From positions 22,703,652 through 22,767,651 of the forward strand of contig NC_080702.1 in NCBI RefSeq assembly GCF_030445035.2: 64,000 nt of DNA, read 5' to 3'. A program made the translations under genes and the position numbers. Under the pieces are notes generated by a model. It searched no databases. It saw only the letters and a list, made by a program, of their open reading frames with translations, and was not told the origin of the DNA. Below, piece after piece: positions 21,991 through 31,834 of the stretch. Every line of letters begins with the position of its first letter. Positions within the stretch are counted from its first letter, which is position 1. The DNA is from Dasypus novemcinctus (taxonomy: Eukaryota; Chordata; Mammalia; Cingulata; Dasypodidae).

Positions 21991-22879
21991 AATTGATTAT
22001 TGGAAAGAGTAGAGTATAGGACAGAACCTGAGTGAATGCTGAAACTGCAGAAGGTTGGTGGAAAAGGAATTTTTACAGTTAAAGGTAAATAAAATGTAAT
22101 GGGTCTATCTATAATATTTTACAGGCTTTGGTGTCGGGTAATATGCTGATGCAAAGTTAAAAATTTTTGTTCTTTCTCAAGGCCTCTCACCATTAATCTG
22201 TTTTGGTAAAAGTTCTTATCCTCAGTCAGTATACAAAGAAAGTCTGTCTTGTGTTTCTTGTGCTTATCGTTTCCTAGGTATTCCAAGAAGGAAAGCTTTA
22301 TCTCTTAAAGGAACATAACGTTCAAAATTGCTTTCTCAAAACCTAATCCTGAACAGTAGCCTTTTATTCCAAACTAATTATAAGAGATTTGTTCTTTTAC
22401 CTTGAAAGAAAAATTAAAGTAATTAAGTTCATTTGATATGTTATAAGTTAAATAAAAGGTGTTTTAAAGTGTTAGAAAATTAACAAGTTTTTTCTTTCCT
22501 TTAACCCTCTGTTAATTAAAGTTGTCTGAGTGAAAGTTTTCTATAAATGCTTAAGAGTGTATAAAGTTACCAATATTTCAGCATAATATTAAAAAAAGGT
22601 ACAATGTGGTTGATTATGGTTTTAATTATTATAAAAGAGTATATGTCACAAAAACAACCTCTTATCATAGATTAAAGTAACAACATGCTGTGCAGCAATC
22701 CCAAACACCGCTAGTTCGTTGTAAAAAGTTAAAGTCAAGCTGTATTGCTATCACTTTGTTTTAAAACTTGCTGAGACTCTCTTTAGTGTCTTACACAAAT
22801 CAAGCCAGCTGCATTCCTCTATCTATAAAAAACCCAACAATAAACTTTTGCAGTGCTTTTCAAGGCTGCCTGCATAGCC
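21991..22879 (+). other. ERV-1 unassigned AT-rich stretch before RNase H
   Basis: AT-rich, many stops in all frames, no RT motif (such as YxDD) recognised. It may be decayed pol or a continuation of the AT-rich block. Confidence 0.4.
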
Positions 22880-23260
22880 CAACCATCCTGTACAGTATTT
22901 ACTGATAGTAATAGTAATGGAAAAGCAGCATACGTTACTTCTCAGAAAGAACAGGTTTAGCCAACTCCTTATTCATCTGCTCAATGCACAGAGCTTTGAG
23001 CCATCATTAAAGTTTTACAAATGTTTTAAGAGCCCTTAAATATTGTCTCTGATTCTGAATATGTATGCCTTACTGTCAAGCATATTGAAACAGCTCATAG
23101 CTTTGCTACTGATGAGTTATCTCAACTTTTTGCTGACTTGCAACATCTTATTAGGTTAAAACAGCATCCTATTTACATTACTCATATACGCTCTCATGCC
23201 TCTTTGCCTAGTCCTATGACATCAAATAATGCTCAAGCTGATTTATTGGTAAGGTGTTTA
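22880..23260 (+). pseudogene. ERV-1 pol, RNase H domain remnant
   Basis: The nuclease that degrades RNA in RNA-DNA hybrids. Catalytic-region motifs survive: FTDSNSNGKAAY near 22900, then SDSEYV near 23050, then ITHIRSHASLPSP near 23180 with a downstream Asp (NAQAD). Stops interrupt the frame near 22957 and after. Motif spelling is betaretrovirus-like. Confidence 0.8.
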
Positions 23261-24060
23261 CAAAGTGCTCGTAATTGCCATGCTTTAACTCATATTAATG
23301 CTAAAGGCCTGTGAAATAAATATCAAAAGTTAACAAGACTACAGGCACAAGGAATTATCTGTACCTGTCCCACCTGTGGACCCTTAACTACAGTGTCTTT
23401 TCAGGCTGGGACTAATCCCAGAGGCCTGACTCCTAATCAATTATGGCAAATGGATGTTACTCACATACCATCCCTTAGTAAACTACAATCTGTTCACGTT
23501 TATATTGACACTTATTCTCATTTTATGTGGGCTACTGCTCAAAGTGGAGAACAGTTTCATCATGTTCACTCACACCTCTGGTCTGCTTTTGCTGTAATGG
23601 GATGCCCTCTGAAAATTAAAACTGATAATAGACCTTCTTACATTAGTAAATCCTTTGAATCTTTCTGTTTAAAATATGGTATTAAACATAATACCAGCAT
23701 TCCTTATAATCCTACAGGTCAAGCCGTAATTGAATGCAGCCATCATACCCTAAAAACTATGCTTTTAAAACAAAAAGGGGGAGATGATGGTATTATAACA
23801 CCAAAAGATTAATTAGCAAAAGCTTTATTTACTTTACATTTTCTTAATGTTTATAATTCATTAACACCTGTGGAATGTCACTTAGAAAATGTCAAACATC
23901 TACAGTAGACACAGGAAATGAAGATCAACCAATATTCTAGAAAGATATTTTAAGCAATGAATGGAAAAAAGGCAGGATTAAAGTAAGGGGGTGAGGTTAT
24001 GCTCTTATCATTTCAGAAAATGGAGAACAAATTTAGTTATCTGCGAAAAGGATTAAACTC
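23261..24060 (+). pseudogene. ERV-1 pol, integrase
   Basis: Integrates viral DNA. The HHCC zinc finger is visible as H/H in HALTHINAKG and CTCPTCG just before 23393; a stop interrupts it. The 139-codon open frame 23393-23812 holds the catalytic core with all three acidic residues in place: WQMDVTH, KTDNRPSYIS and QAVIECSH. The C-terminal part continues with stops to about 24050. Betaretrovirus-like. The core is intact but the enzyme as a whole is not. Confidence 0.88.
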
Positions 24061-24064
24061 CAGA

Positions 24065-25030
24065 ATGAAGAGATGGAGCCTTCTACAACTTCTGATGATG
24101 GTGATCGTAAGTAATAAGGAAGCTGCCAGCAATTACACTTATTAGGCCTATATACCTAACCCCCCATTGGAGTGTTAACCTGGAAAAGTCCATTCTTTCA
24201 CATATATCTGAATAAAACCCATATATTCCCTATACCAATTGATAATCGATTGCCAATTAAACCCTATTAAGAAAAAGAATCGATAATCTCATATTACCAT
24301 TTGATTATCAACACTTATGCATTGGTAATCATCCTTCCTGTATGTATGTTAAAAATCGGGCCATAGCTATCTTCAAAAATAATAATACTCAGTTTATTGT
24401 GACTTTATTTCCCTCTTACAATTTAATCATGACTAAAAATCCTACTTATGATTGTCCTCAAAAAGACAGTAGGGATAAAGAAGGATGGCAAGAATGCCAT
24501 ATAGGAAGAGAATCTGTCATTTTTAATGATTCCTATGGAATAGTGTGGGAAAGTGCCCCTATGGGGAGTCCCATTGCATATAATGACAGATTTATTTGGC
24601 ATGGTCTAAGTAGTAAAGGACAACAATAAATAATTTTTACTAAAAATAATAGTGTTTGGAAACAGAAAGGGAAATGAATCCCTTCTCTATGGTGTAATAT
24701 CACATCTATACACAAGCAGAAGTATCTGTGGAAAGTTTTTCTAGGAATAGCTCCTACTATAGAATGGATTGGGAATAATAGTAAGAATGGTCAATATCTG
24801 CATTTAAATCAAATTCATCTTCAGGCATGTGTAAGAGATCTTTATGTGTTTGTGGTTGGAAAACCAACTATAACCCAAAAATGTTCTGTTCTATAAAAAT
24901 GAGGCCTTGCATCCTAGTAGCCATTACCCCACAACTAACATACTATGGAGAAGGCAAACTAAAAAATTTTACTATCCCCATCTGTGTCAAAGAGAGCCAC
25001 CTTCCTCCCTATATTGGTAAAAAATTAGCC
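24065..25030 (+). pseudogene. ERV-1 env surface (SU) remnant, betaretrovirus-like
   Basis: The ATG at 24065 starts a short hydrophobic leader (LLQLLMMVIV) followed by ASNYTY and, after a stop, IPNPPLEC. The open frame 24342-24629 holds a WQECHIGRESVIFND segment. Near 24840 another frame gives VFVVGKPTITQKC. Their order resembles SU proteins of the class II (HERV-K-like) type. Stops and frameshifts prevent expression. The type assignment is based on recalled motif similarity and is moderate. Confidence 0.6.
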
Positions 25031-25308
25031 TCACAGGTTCAGTCGCTGCAGCTGCCACAGCACGTGGTGCTCTTGGTCATGGCCTCATCAGCTTGCAATA
25101 CTTTGAACAACAACGACAAATTAGCCTAGAATCCAGTGCGCAGTCTCTTAATTCTATGCAGCAGCAACTAACATCTCTCGCTCAAGTAGCTTTACAAAAC
25201 TGCAAGGCCCTTGACTTACAGCTGAAAAAGTGGGAATCTGCCTTTTCTCCAGGAAGAATGTTGCTACTATATAAATAAATCTGGTATTGTTGAGCAAAAT
25301 GTTAAAAT
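25031..25308 (+). pseudogene. ERV-1 env TM-like segment 1
   Basis: An Ala/Gly-rich fusion-peptide-like stretch is followed by LQYFEQQRQISLESS and a heptad-like SMQQQLTSLAQVALQNCKALDLQ. After a one-base frame change at about 25245, CX6CC-type codons follow (CLF then LQEECCYYINKSG). The segment ends without a membrane anchor and is followed by a new SU/TM junction at 25309. Confidence 0.65.
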
Positions 25309-25740
25309 ATGAGAATTGCGGGAAGGGATATTGCCCTCCCAGTCATCCTCCTCCCCGATGTTAGTGTTATTAATGGAACTGAACCTGTACCTGTCCCCAG
25401 CATGAACTACATTGCTGGCCATTCTAGAAGAGCTGTGCAACTTATCCCACTTTTTGTTACCTTAGGCATTTCTGGAGCCCTAGCCACTGGTACTGCTGGG
25501 TTAGGGCTCTCTCTCTTACCCAATATACAAAATTATCTAAGCAATTAATTGATGATATCCAGGCTTTGTCGAGCACTATACAAGATATTCAAGATCAAAT
25601 AGACTCTCTAGCTGAGGTAGTGTTACAGAAGAGAGTTAAATCTGCTTACAGCAGAACGCGGAGGAATAGGTCTAGCTCTGCAGGAACAGTGCTGCTTTTA
25701 TGCCAACAAGTCTGGCATTGTTTGAAATAAAGTTAAAAGG
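25309..25740 (+). pseudogene. ERV-1 env TM-like segment 2
   Basis: An open frame to 25548 contains the end of an SU-like region, [12 protein letters not shown] (basic cleavage-like motif and fusion peptide) and a Gly/Ala-rich stretch. After a frameshift near 25515, heptad-like [20 protein letters not shown] and LAEVVLQ follow, then [15 protein letters not shown]; the first Cys of the CX6CC motif reads Gly. No membrane anchor is present. It resembles gamma- or type D-retroviral TM. Confidence 0.7.
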
Positions 25741-25784
25741 CTTCAAGTGCAACATTCTTAATACCCCATAATAATACAAAATGG

Positions 25785-26567
25785 TTGTGTTCCTCCACCG
25801 GCCTCACCCCATGTCTTAGCATCCAAGCCCTCAACACCACCCGTGAAACCTGCATGCTTGCTATTATACTCCCCTGCATTTATTTTCATAATGATAACCA
25901 ATTCTTTGACTCCTGGCAGCGCCACCTTCTACCAGCCTATGTACAAAAAAGAGAAATCATTACCACCATCACAATCGCTTCACTTTTAGGTCTTGCCGGA
26001 GCGGGCACTGGAGTAGCAGCCCTAAGTACACAACAAACTTCTTTCTCCTCTATCAGGCAAGCCGTCAATGAAGATATAGCCCACATCGAAACCTCCATTT
26101 CCCATCCAGAAAAGTCCCTAAATTCATTATCTGAGGTTGTCCTCCAAAACCGCAGAGGGCTAGACCTCCTCTTCCTTAAGGAGGGAGGGCTTTATGCGGC
26201 ATTAGGAGAGGAATGCTGCTTTTATGCTAATCATTCCAGCCTTATTAGAGATAACATGGCTCAGCTCAGAAATGGACTAGCAAAGCGTAAAAGAGAAAGG
26301 GAAGCCCAGGGAAACTTCTCCTGGGGATTCAATGGAATCCTTCCTTACATCCTCCCTATACTAGGCCCATTAATAACTATACTTCTCATACTGTCTTTCG
26401 GACCTTGGGCCATAAAAAGAATTATCAAGTTAGTCAAGGACCAAATTGACTCTGCTCTTGGCAGACCTATCCAGGTGCATTACCACCGGCTCCACCTCAC
26501 TGACCAGGGTGTGTCTATGGACCATCCAGTCTGCCTCCCCTCCTGGATGAACTCTCCCCACCAATAA
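25785..26567 (+). CDS. ERV-1 env TM-like segment 3, open 260-codon frame
   Basis: Membrane-fusion subunit of a retroviral envelope, still open. Order: SU-like tail with Cys and an NTT glycosylation site (~1-50), VQKREII in place of a cleavage site (~53-60), hydrophobic fusion-peptide-like IASLLGLAGAGTGVAAL (~65-82), heptad region (~90-125), LQNRRGLDLLFLKEGG immunosuppressive-type segment (~121-136), EECCFYANHS (~143-152), a second heptad, an anchor ILPILGPLITILLILSFGPW (~190-209), and a basic cytoplasmic tail. The first Cys of CX6CC is Tyr (LYAALGEECC), so the disulfide link to SU could not form. It lacks its own signal peptide and SU. Confidence 0.85.
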   Translation: MCSSTGLTPCLSIQALNTTRETCMLAIILPCIYFHNDNQFFDSWQRHLLPAYVQKREIITTITIASLLGLAGAGTGVAALSTQQTSFSSIRQAVNEDIAHIETSISHPEKSLNSLSEVVLQNRRGLDLLFLKEGGLYAALGEECCFYANHSSLIRDNMAQLRNGLAKRKREREAQGNFSWGFNGILPYILPILGPLITILLILSFGPWAIKRIIKLVKDQIDSALGRPIQVHYHRLHLTDQGVSMDHPVCLPSWMNSPHQ

Positions 26568-26754
26568 GCTGCTGAGTGCAAGGCACAGCACTGCAGGAGA
26601 CAGTTAGAGGTAAGCACAACCTAACTGATCTCTGAGAAGTATGCCTCATTGTTACAGGGGTGTGCTCTGTTTGCTAAGGCCACTAGGCAGGGTGCTTCGA
26701 CTGCACTCGGACTGCATAGACAGGTGGGATGCGTCGATAGCATTCTGACTGCTC

Positions 26755-26932
26755 AGGGAGCTGGGCTGGCTAGCCAATGACGGGCAACTGAACTGACCTA
26801 ACAGTCAACCTAAGACAGGGACATGGCCTTTTGCTGCCATGCCTCCCCATGACGGGTAAGACTGGTCACACGCGTGAGTGAGCTGAAATGGCTCACCAGG
26901 TGCGGTTCCGACCTAAGACAGGCACAGCCCCC
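26755..26932 (+). promoter_or_regulatory. Constitutive transport element (CTE)-like RNA export signal
   Basis: Between env and the 3' LTR lie two paired motif sets: ccaatgacgggc (26773-26784) with aacctaagacaggg (26807-26820), and ccatgacgggtaag (26847-26860) with acctaagacaggcacag (26911-26927). This order matches the type D simian retrovirus CTE, whose two internal loops bind the export receptor NXF1/TAP. An apical stem gtgagc/gctcac (26878-26883/26891-26896) lies between the second set. Function is inferred from motif identity and position. Confidence 0.75.
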
Positions 26933-27056
26933 CTCATTCCATTTGCCTTTGCTGCACATTCAATAATACCCCTTCCTGAAAAATCAGAGCCGTCTACATC
27001 AGGGAAATGAGGCCTCTACTTCCCTCAGCTAGCCGTATGAGAAATACTGTGCTAAT

Positions 27057-27075
27057 AAAAGAAAAAGGGAGGAGA
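27057..27075 (+). other. ERV-1 polypurine tract
   Basis: The purine run aaaagaaaaagggaggaga ends directly at the 3' LTR start, 27076. Confidence 0.92.
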
Positions 27076-27531
27076 TGTTGGGAGCAGTCAAAATGAGTGC
27101 ACACCGAATTCAGCAGAGCCAGCAGCTCGACTGCCAGAGCAGAGCCAACTTCCCTATTTTGAGTAAGCTATACTTAACTCACCACAACATGGCAGAGTCC
27201 AAATCTGCCCTGTCACTTCCTTATTCTTCTTCCCCCTCAATCCTTTGTTCTCCATCTTCCCGCCACTGCCCAGACTGATAAGATAGTGCACAGGCACAAG
27301 GCGCGAAACTAAAGTCTGCCTCCCACCCCGGCAACAGCAACCACCAATCCCCAACCTCTACCTCCTCACTCCCTGCTCCTCCCCTTCCCAAGAGTATATA
27401 TGCTTTGTTCCCCTCAATAAAAATTGCAGCTTGATCAGAATACTGTCTTGCTGTCATTCTTTGTGTCTCTTGTCCCACCATTTTTTCTCAGCAGGTTTCG
27501 AGCCCTCATTGCCGTCCCGCAGGCTGGGGCA
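27076..27531 (+). mobile_element. ERV-1 3' LTR
   Basis: A 456-bp intact LTR, TGTTGGG...GGGGCA. A TATA-like tatatatg is followed about 20 bases later by AATAAA. The gap between them is where ERV-2 entered the 5' copy. Confidence 0.93.
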
Positions 27532-27583
27532 CTTTCACTTAGTTTTTCCAGTGTTTGCCTCACATATTTGGAAGTGCCCTTGT
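27532..27583. repeat. Right copy of the 52-bp duplication flanking ERV-1
   Basis: Repeats 14499-14550 of L1-C ORF2 with two transitions (gtgcttg/gtgtttg and gcgccc/gtgccc). Confidence 0.85.
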
Positions 27584-27936
27584 TAGGAGCATAAATATTT
27601 ATGATTGTTCATTCTTCTTGAGATCGTCCCTTTCATTAATATGTAGTATCCTTCTTTGTCTCTCACAATTGTTTTGCATTTAAAGTCTATTTTGTCCGAT
27701 ATTAATATAGCTGCTCCTGCCTTTTTTTGGTTATTGTTTGCTTGTAAGATTGTTTTCCAACCATTGACTTTCAACCTCCATGAATCCCTAGGTCTAAGAT
27801 GTTTTTCTCTTAGACAGCATATAGATGGGTGATATTTCCTTAAGCAATCTCCCAGTCTGAATCTTTTGATAAGTGAGTTTAATCCATTGACATTAAGTGT
27901 TATTACTTTCAAGGAATTATTTATTTTTTTAACCAT
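27584..27936 (-). pseudogene. L1-C ORF2 N-terminal endonuclease part
   Basis: The frame starts MVKKINNSLKVITLNVNGLN at 27936, 67 bases after the ORF1 stop, the usual L1 spacing. It has the catalytic Asn (NVNGLN) and Glu (LREKH instead of LQETH). It continues into the 14499-14550 and 11946-14550 portion once ERV-1 and one 52-bp copy are removed. Confidence 0.88.
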
Positions 27937-28003
27937 ATTTTGTTTGAAATTGTTTTTGTCACATTTTGTTTTTCTCCTTGTCTTTCTGTCTTTTTTGTTG
28001 CTC

Positions 28004-28972
28004 TTACACTCTCCTCCATCTCTGCCTCTCCTGTTTTTTCCTTTCTTCCTGCAGAACTCCCTTTAGTATTTCCTGAAGGGAAGGGTTCTTGTTGGCATAC
28101 TCTTTCAACTTCTGTTTATCTGTGAATATTTTGAACTCCCCATTATTTTTGAATGCTAGTTTAGCTGTGTAGAGTATTCTTGGTTGGAAATTGTTTTCTT
28201 TTAGTACCTTGACTATATCATACCACTGCCTTATTGCCTCCATGGTTTCAGATGAGAAATCAGCACTTAATCTTATGGAGCCTCCCTTGTAGGTGATGTT
28301 TTTCTTTTCTCTTGCTGCTTCTAGAATTTTCTCTTTGTCTTGAGCACTGGATAATTTGACAATCATATGTCTTGGTGTGGGCCTATTGGGATTTATGATG
28401 TTTGGGGTGCATTGTGCTTCCTGGACATGTACATCCATCTCTCTCAGTAGATTTGGAAAGTTTTCAGCCATTATTTCCTGCAACACCCCTTCTGTCCCAT
28501 TTCCCTTCTGTTCTCCTTCTGGGATTCCTATAATATGTATGTTTGTGTGTTTTGCATTGTCGTTCAGGTCCCTAAGTCCTAGCTGGATTTTTTGTATCTT
28601 TTTTTCGATCAGTTCTACTCTCTGTTTGATTTGAGATATAATGTCTTCCACGTCGCTAATTCTCTCCTTTGCCTCTTCTAATCTGCTATTTGCTGAGAGT
28701 GTATTTTTGATTTCTTGAACTGTGGTGTTCATTCCCATTATATCTGTTATCTTTTTGTCTATGTCTACAATTTCCTCTCCCAGTGTTTTCTTCATGTTGT
28801 TAATCTCTTCCTGTACTTCATTAAGTTGGTCTCTAATATATGTTTTGAAATCATTAATTACTTGTCCTATATTCTGCTCCCCTTCCTGGTGTTTAGTTTG
28901 TTCATTGGATTCAGCCATGTTTTCCTGAGTATTGGTTTGGTTTTTAGTTTTTTGCTTTTGTCTGGTCATCAT
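28004..28972 (-). CDS. L1-C ORF1 protein, intact 322 codons
   Basis: Nucleic-acid chaperone that coats L1 RNA in cytoplasmic particles. It has a polar N-terminal tail (~1-45), a long coiled coil rich in Asn/Glu/Ile heptads (~45-150), an RRM domain (~150-245, with IHIIGIPEGEQ and VHVQEAQCTPN), and a C-terminal domain (~250-322, with GGSIRLSADFSSETM and QPRILYTAKLAF). Length fits mammalian L1 ORF1p. Its start MMTRQ matches the L1-A copy. It is the best preserved coding sequence in the window, though its ORF2 partner is dead. Confidence 0.93.
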   Translation of the reverse strand: MMTRQKQKTKNQTNTQENMAESNEQTKHQEGEQNIGQVINDFKTYIRDQLNEVQEEINNMKKTLGEEIVDIDKKITDIMGMNTTVQEIKNTLSANSRLEEAKERISDVEDIISQIKQRVELIEKKIQKIQLGLRDLNDNAKHTNIHIIGIPEGEQKGNGTEGVLQEIMAENFPNLLREMDVHVQEAQCTPNIINPNRPTPRHMIVKLSSAQDKEKILEAAREKKNITYKGGSIRLSADFSSETMEAIRQWYDIVKVLKENNFQPRILYTAKLAFKNNGEFKIFTDKQKLKEYANKNPSLQEILKGVLQEERKKQERQRWRRV

Positions 28973-30696
28973 TTTATCTTGATGGGTTTAATCAGTTCCT
29001 TAGCTTCTTTGTCTAGTCTTGGGGACTAATTAGTTGTTGTTCTTGTGTAAATGTTATGTCTTCTCTTTGTCACTTTTTTCTTCTTATTCTAATTTCTTGT
29101 TGCTGGCTAGGTTCACTTTGAAGGAAAAAATTAGGGCCAGGGAAGGGAAATGTGTAAGAAAAGAAAATGTGTAAAGTAGTATTGGTAATAAATGTTAACA
29201 GAGCAACAATGTGAGATCTGGGAGAATGGATATTAGACTCATGTATGTTGTGTAGAGTTATAGCAGTAAGCAGAGTACCTATAATGAGATAGTCAACTGA
29301 ATATGGGGAGGAATATAATATTAATTAAAAAGCCTTTCTTTTCATATGAGAGGGAAAGAGGAAAGAAAGACAGTAATATCAAGAGTGGATAAAAGAGAGA
29401 AAATTGAACAAAGGTATTAGAAATTAAAACTTAGATAATTTAGGGGTGAAAGAAATGGAGGTGGAATGTAAGAGAGACAGTAGATGATGGAGGATAGCAA
29501 GATGTCTGGGAAAGGGGATAGCGTAGGTCACCAAAATCAATTCACACAGAAATGAGGAAATGGAGAATGAGGAAAAACAGCAAATGTGGAGCGCTCCCTG
29601 CAGCACCTATTATATAAATAAAAGAAAAGAAAAGAAGAAGAAAAAGAGAAAAAAGAAAAAGAGAAAAGAAAAAATGGGGTGAGCAAAGAAAAGGGAGGGA
29701 ATCAAGCAAGAAAATGAAAAGAAGAACAAAAAGTTAAATAAACAAAAAAGGACGTTGGGGGATAAAATGGGATAAAAGACCAGGAGATAATGCAATATTA
29801 GCGCCCAAGACAATAAAAAAAAAGAAAAAAGAGAGAGGGAAAAAACACACAAAGGCCTAAGGCTAGGATAATCAGTTGGACTTCAGGATGTGGTGGATTC
29901 AGGGATTGGAAGTCTGTGATATTGCAGACTCAAGAGGTGTGAGTCTCTGGAGTGTGGGCCAGCAGGGTTTAGGGGACACAGACCTGAGAATCATGCATCT
30001 GGTTAACAGGGAGCCTGGGAGCACCGCAGCACAACACAGCCTTCAGGGATCCCCACAGCTGGGTGCCAGCCCTAGGGGGAGGGGTCACACCTGCAATCTC
30101 TGACCTCCATGTCAGAAACCCAAAATTCGACGTCTCACAAGAATCTCCTCCATCACTGTCTCACCAAATCGACTTCCAGACACCTACCACCCTATGAAAC
30201 ATGGAACAGCCTGCAGGGGGTGTCGGTGCTCTACAAACAATTCAGGAACTGCTGCAGATGGGCTGCCAGCCCTAGGGGAGGGGCTCTAGGCAGAAGCTCA
30301 GACCTCTGTGTCAGAAACCCACAATTCCCCCTCTTGCAAGAATCTCCTCCGTCAGTCTCACCAAATCGACTTGCAGTCACCTCCCACCCTGCAAGCCCCT
30401 GAAGCAACCCACTCTTGGCTTGGGAACTCCCGAGCACAGCAAAACCTTTAGGAATCACTGCCGCCAGGCTGCCAGCCCCAGGGGAAGGGTTCAATACACA
30501 GCCCTGATCTCTGTGAAAGAGACCCAAAATTCTACCCCTTACAAGAATCTCCTCTGTCACCATCCCACTAAATCGATGTCCAGACACCTCCTGCCCTGCA
30601 AACACCCGAAACTGCCCAGTGGAGCAGGACTCCAACCCTACTCAGCTGCTTCCTTGCCGGAGTGCACTCACTCAGACGCCATCTTGCTCTGTACTC
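28973..30696 (-). mobile_element. L1-C 5' UTR and promoter
   Basis: The 5' end lies at 30696, where the minus strand reads gagtacagagcaagatggcg; the adjacent gggaattt (30697-30704) is the target duplication with 9050-9057. It includes a G/A-rich plus-strand zone at 29600-29850 and a tandem-repeat zone at 30061-30660. Confidence 0.85.
30061..30660 (-). repeat. ~200-bp tandem monomers in the L1-C promoter
   Basis: Three successive diverged units start near 30061, 30260 and 30468. Each contains gctgccagcccyaggg, agaaacccamaattc, caagaatctcctcygtca and ctaaatcgact-like segments in the same order. They recall the promoter monomers of mouse L1. Confidence 0.75.
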
Positions 30697-31342
30697 GGGA
30701 ATTTATTTCTTCATTTCTCTTCCATTTGTTTTTGCTTGTCTGTAGAAGCACTAGTGATATTTGGGTGTTGGTTTTGTATCTTGCCAATCTGCTGAATTCA
30801 TTTACTAGTTCTAGAACGAATTCTTTGTTGTGGATTTTTCAGAATTTTCTGTATATAGGAACATATCTATAAGTAGTGAAAATTTACTACTTACTTTCCA
30901 ATTTGGATGCCTTTATTTCTTTTCCTATCCTAATTATTTAGGCAATACTTTCAGTTCAGTGTTGAATAAACGTGGTTATATTGCTCATCCTTGTGCTGTT
31001 CCTGACCTTAGATTGAATGCTTTCAGTCTTTCACCATTAAGTAGGATATTAGCTGTGGGCTTTTCATATATACCCTTTTTTTGTGTGGAAGAAGTTTCCT
31101 TCTATGCCTAGTGATCTATGTATTTTGTTTCGTTTTTTTCTTAGAAAGGGTGCTATATTGTGTCAAATGCCTTTTCTGCGTAGATTGAGACAATCATTTG
31201 GGAATTTTCTTTCATTCTCTTAGTGTGATGGATTATTAATACATTACTTGCATATTGGGTATTACTCCCACTTAATCCTTTTGACAGTTTGATTTCTGTG
31301 AGTCCCAAAAAGATAATGATTATGATTGTGATAAAATTTTTT

Positions 31343-31739
31343 TTATTCCCCCGTTGCAACTTTTTTGTGCTGTCTGCTCTCTGTGTCCATTTGCTGTACG
31401 TTTTTCTGTTCTGAAATTATTTATTTTCCCTCCCCCCTTGCATCTTGCTTGCCGTCTGCTTTCTGTGTCCATTTGCTGTGGGCTCTTCTGTGTTCTCACT
31501 TCTCTCCCCATTCTTTTTGTTGTGTCACCTTGCTGAGTCAGTGCCCCATGACAACTGTGGGCTGAGCAGTGCTCCATGGTGCTTGCAGGCTGTGTGGCAG
31601 TCCACAGAACTTGTGGGCTGGACAGTGCTCCACAGCATGTGGTTGAGCCTGTCTTCACAAGGAGGCCCTGGGATGCGAACTGAGGGCCTTCCATATGGTA
31701 GACAGGAGCTCATCTGATTGAGCCACAGCCACTTCCCTG
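31343..31739 (-). repeat. Older tRNA-derived SINE
   Basis: The minus-strand head reads gtggctcaatcagatgagc.. and ..agttcgcatcccagggcc, tRNA-like A and B boxes. The body shares ctgtgtccatttgctg with the DAS SINEs, but the sequence is clearly different and lacks the young copies' CpGs. tgtgat flanks both sides. Confidence 0.7.
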
Positions 31740-31834
31740 TGATCTAATCTTTTTATGTGGGTGTGATACACTTTGCATTATTTTCTTTTGAGGGTGATTT
31801 GCTTAGATTACTTGATAAGATCACTTTAGGACTT

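Noticed and set aside
14545-27537. Ordinary 5-6 bp target duplication for ERV-1
   Set aside because: The bases touching the LTR ends (ccttgt, ctttca) do not match; only the 52-bp repeat does.
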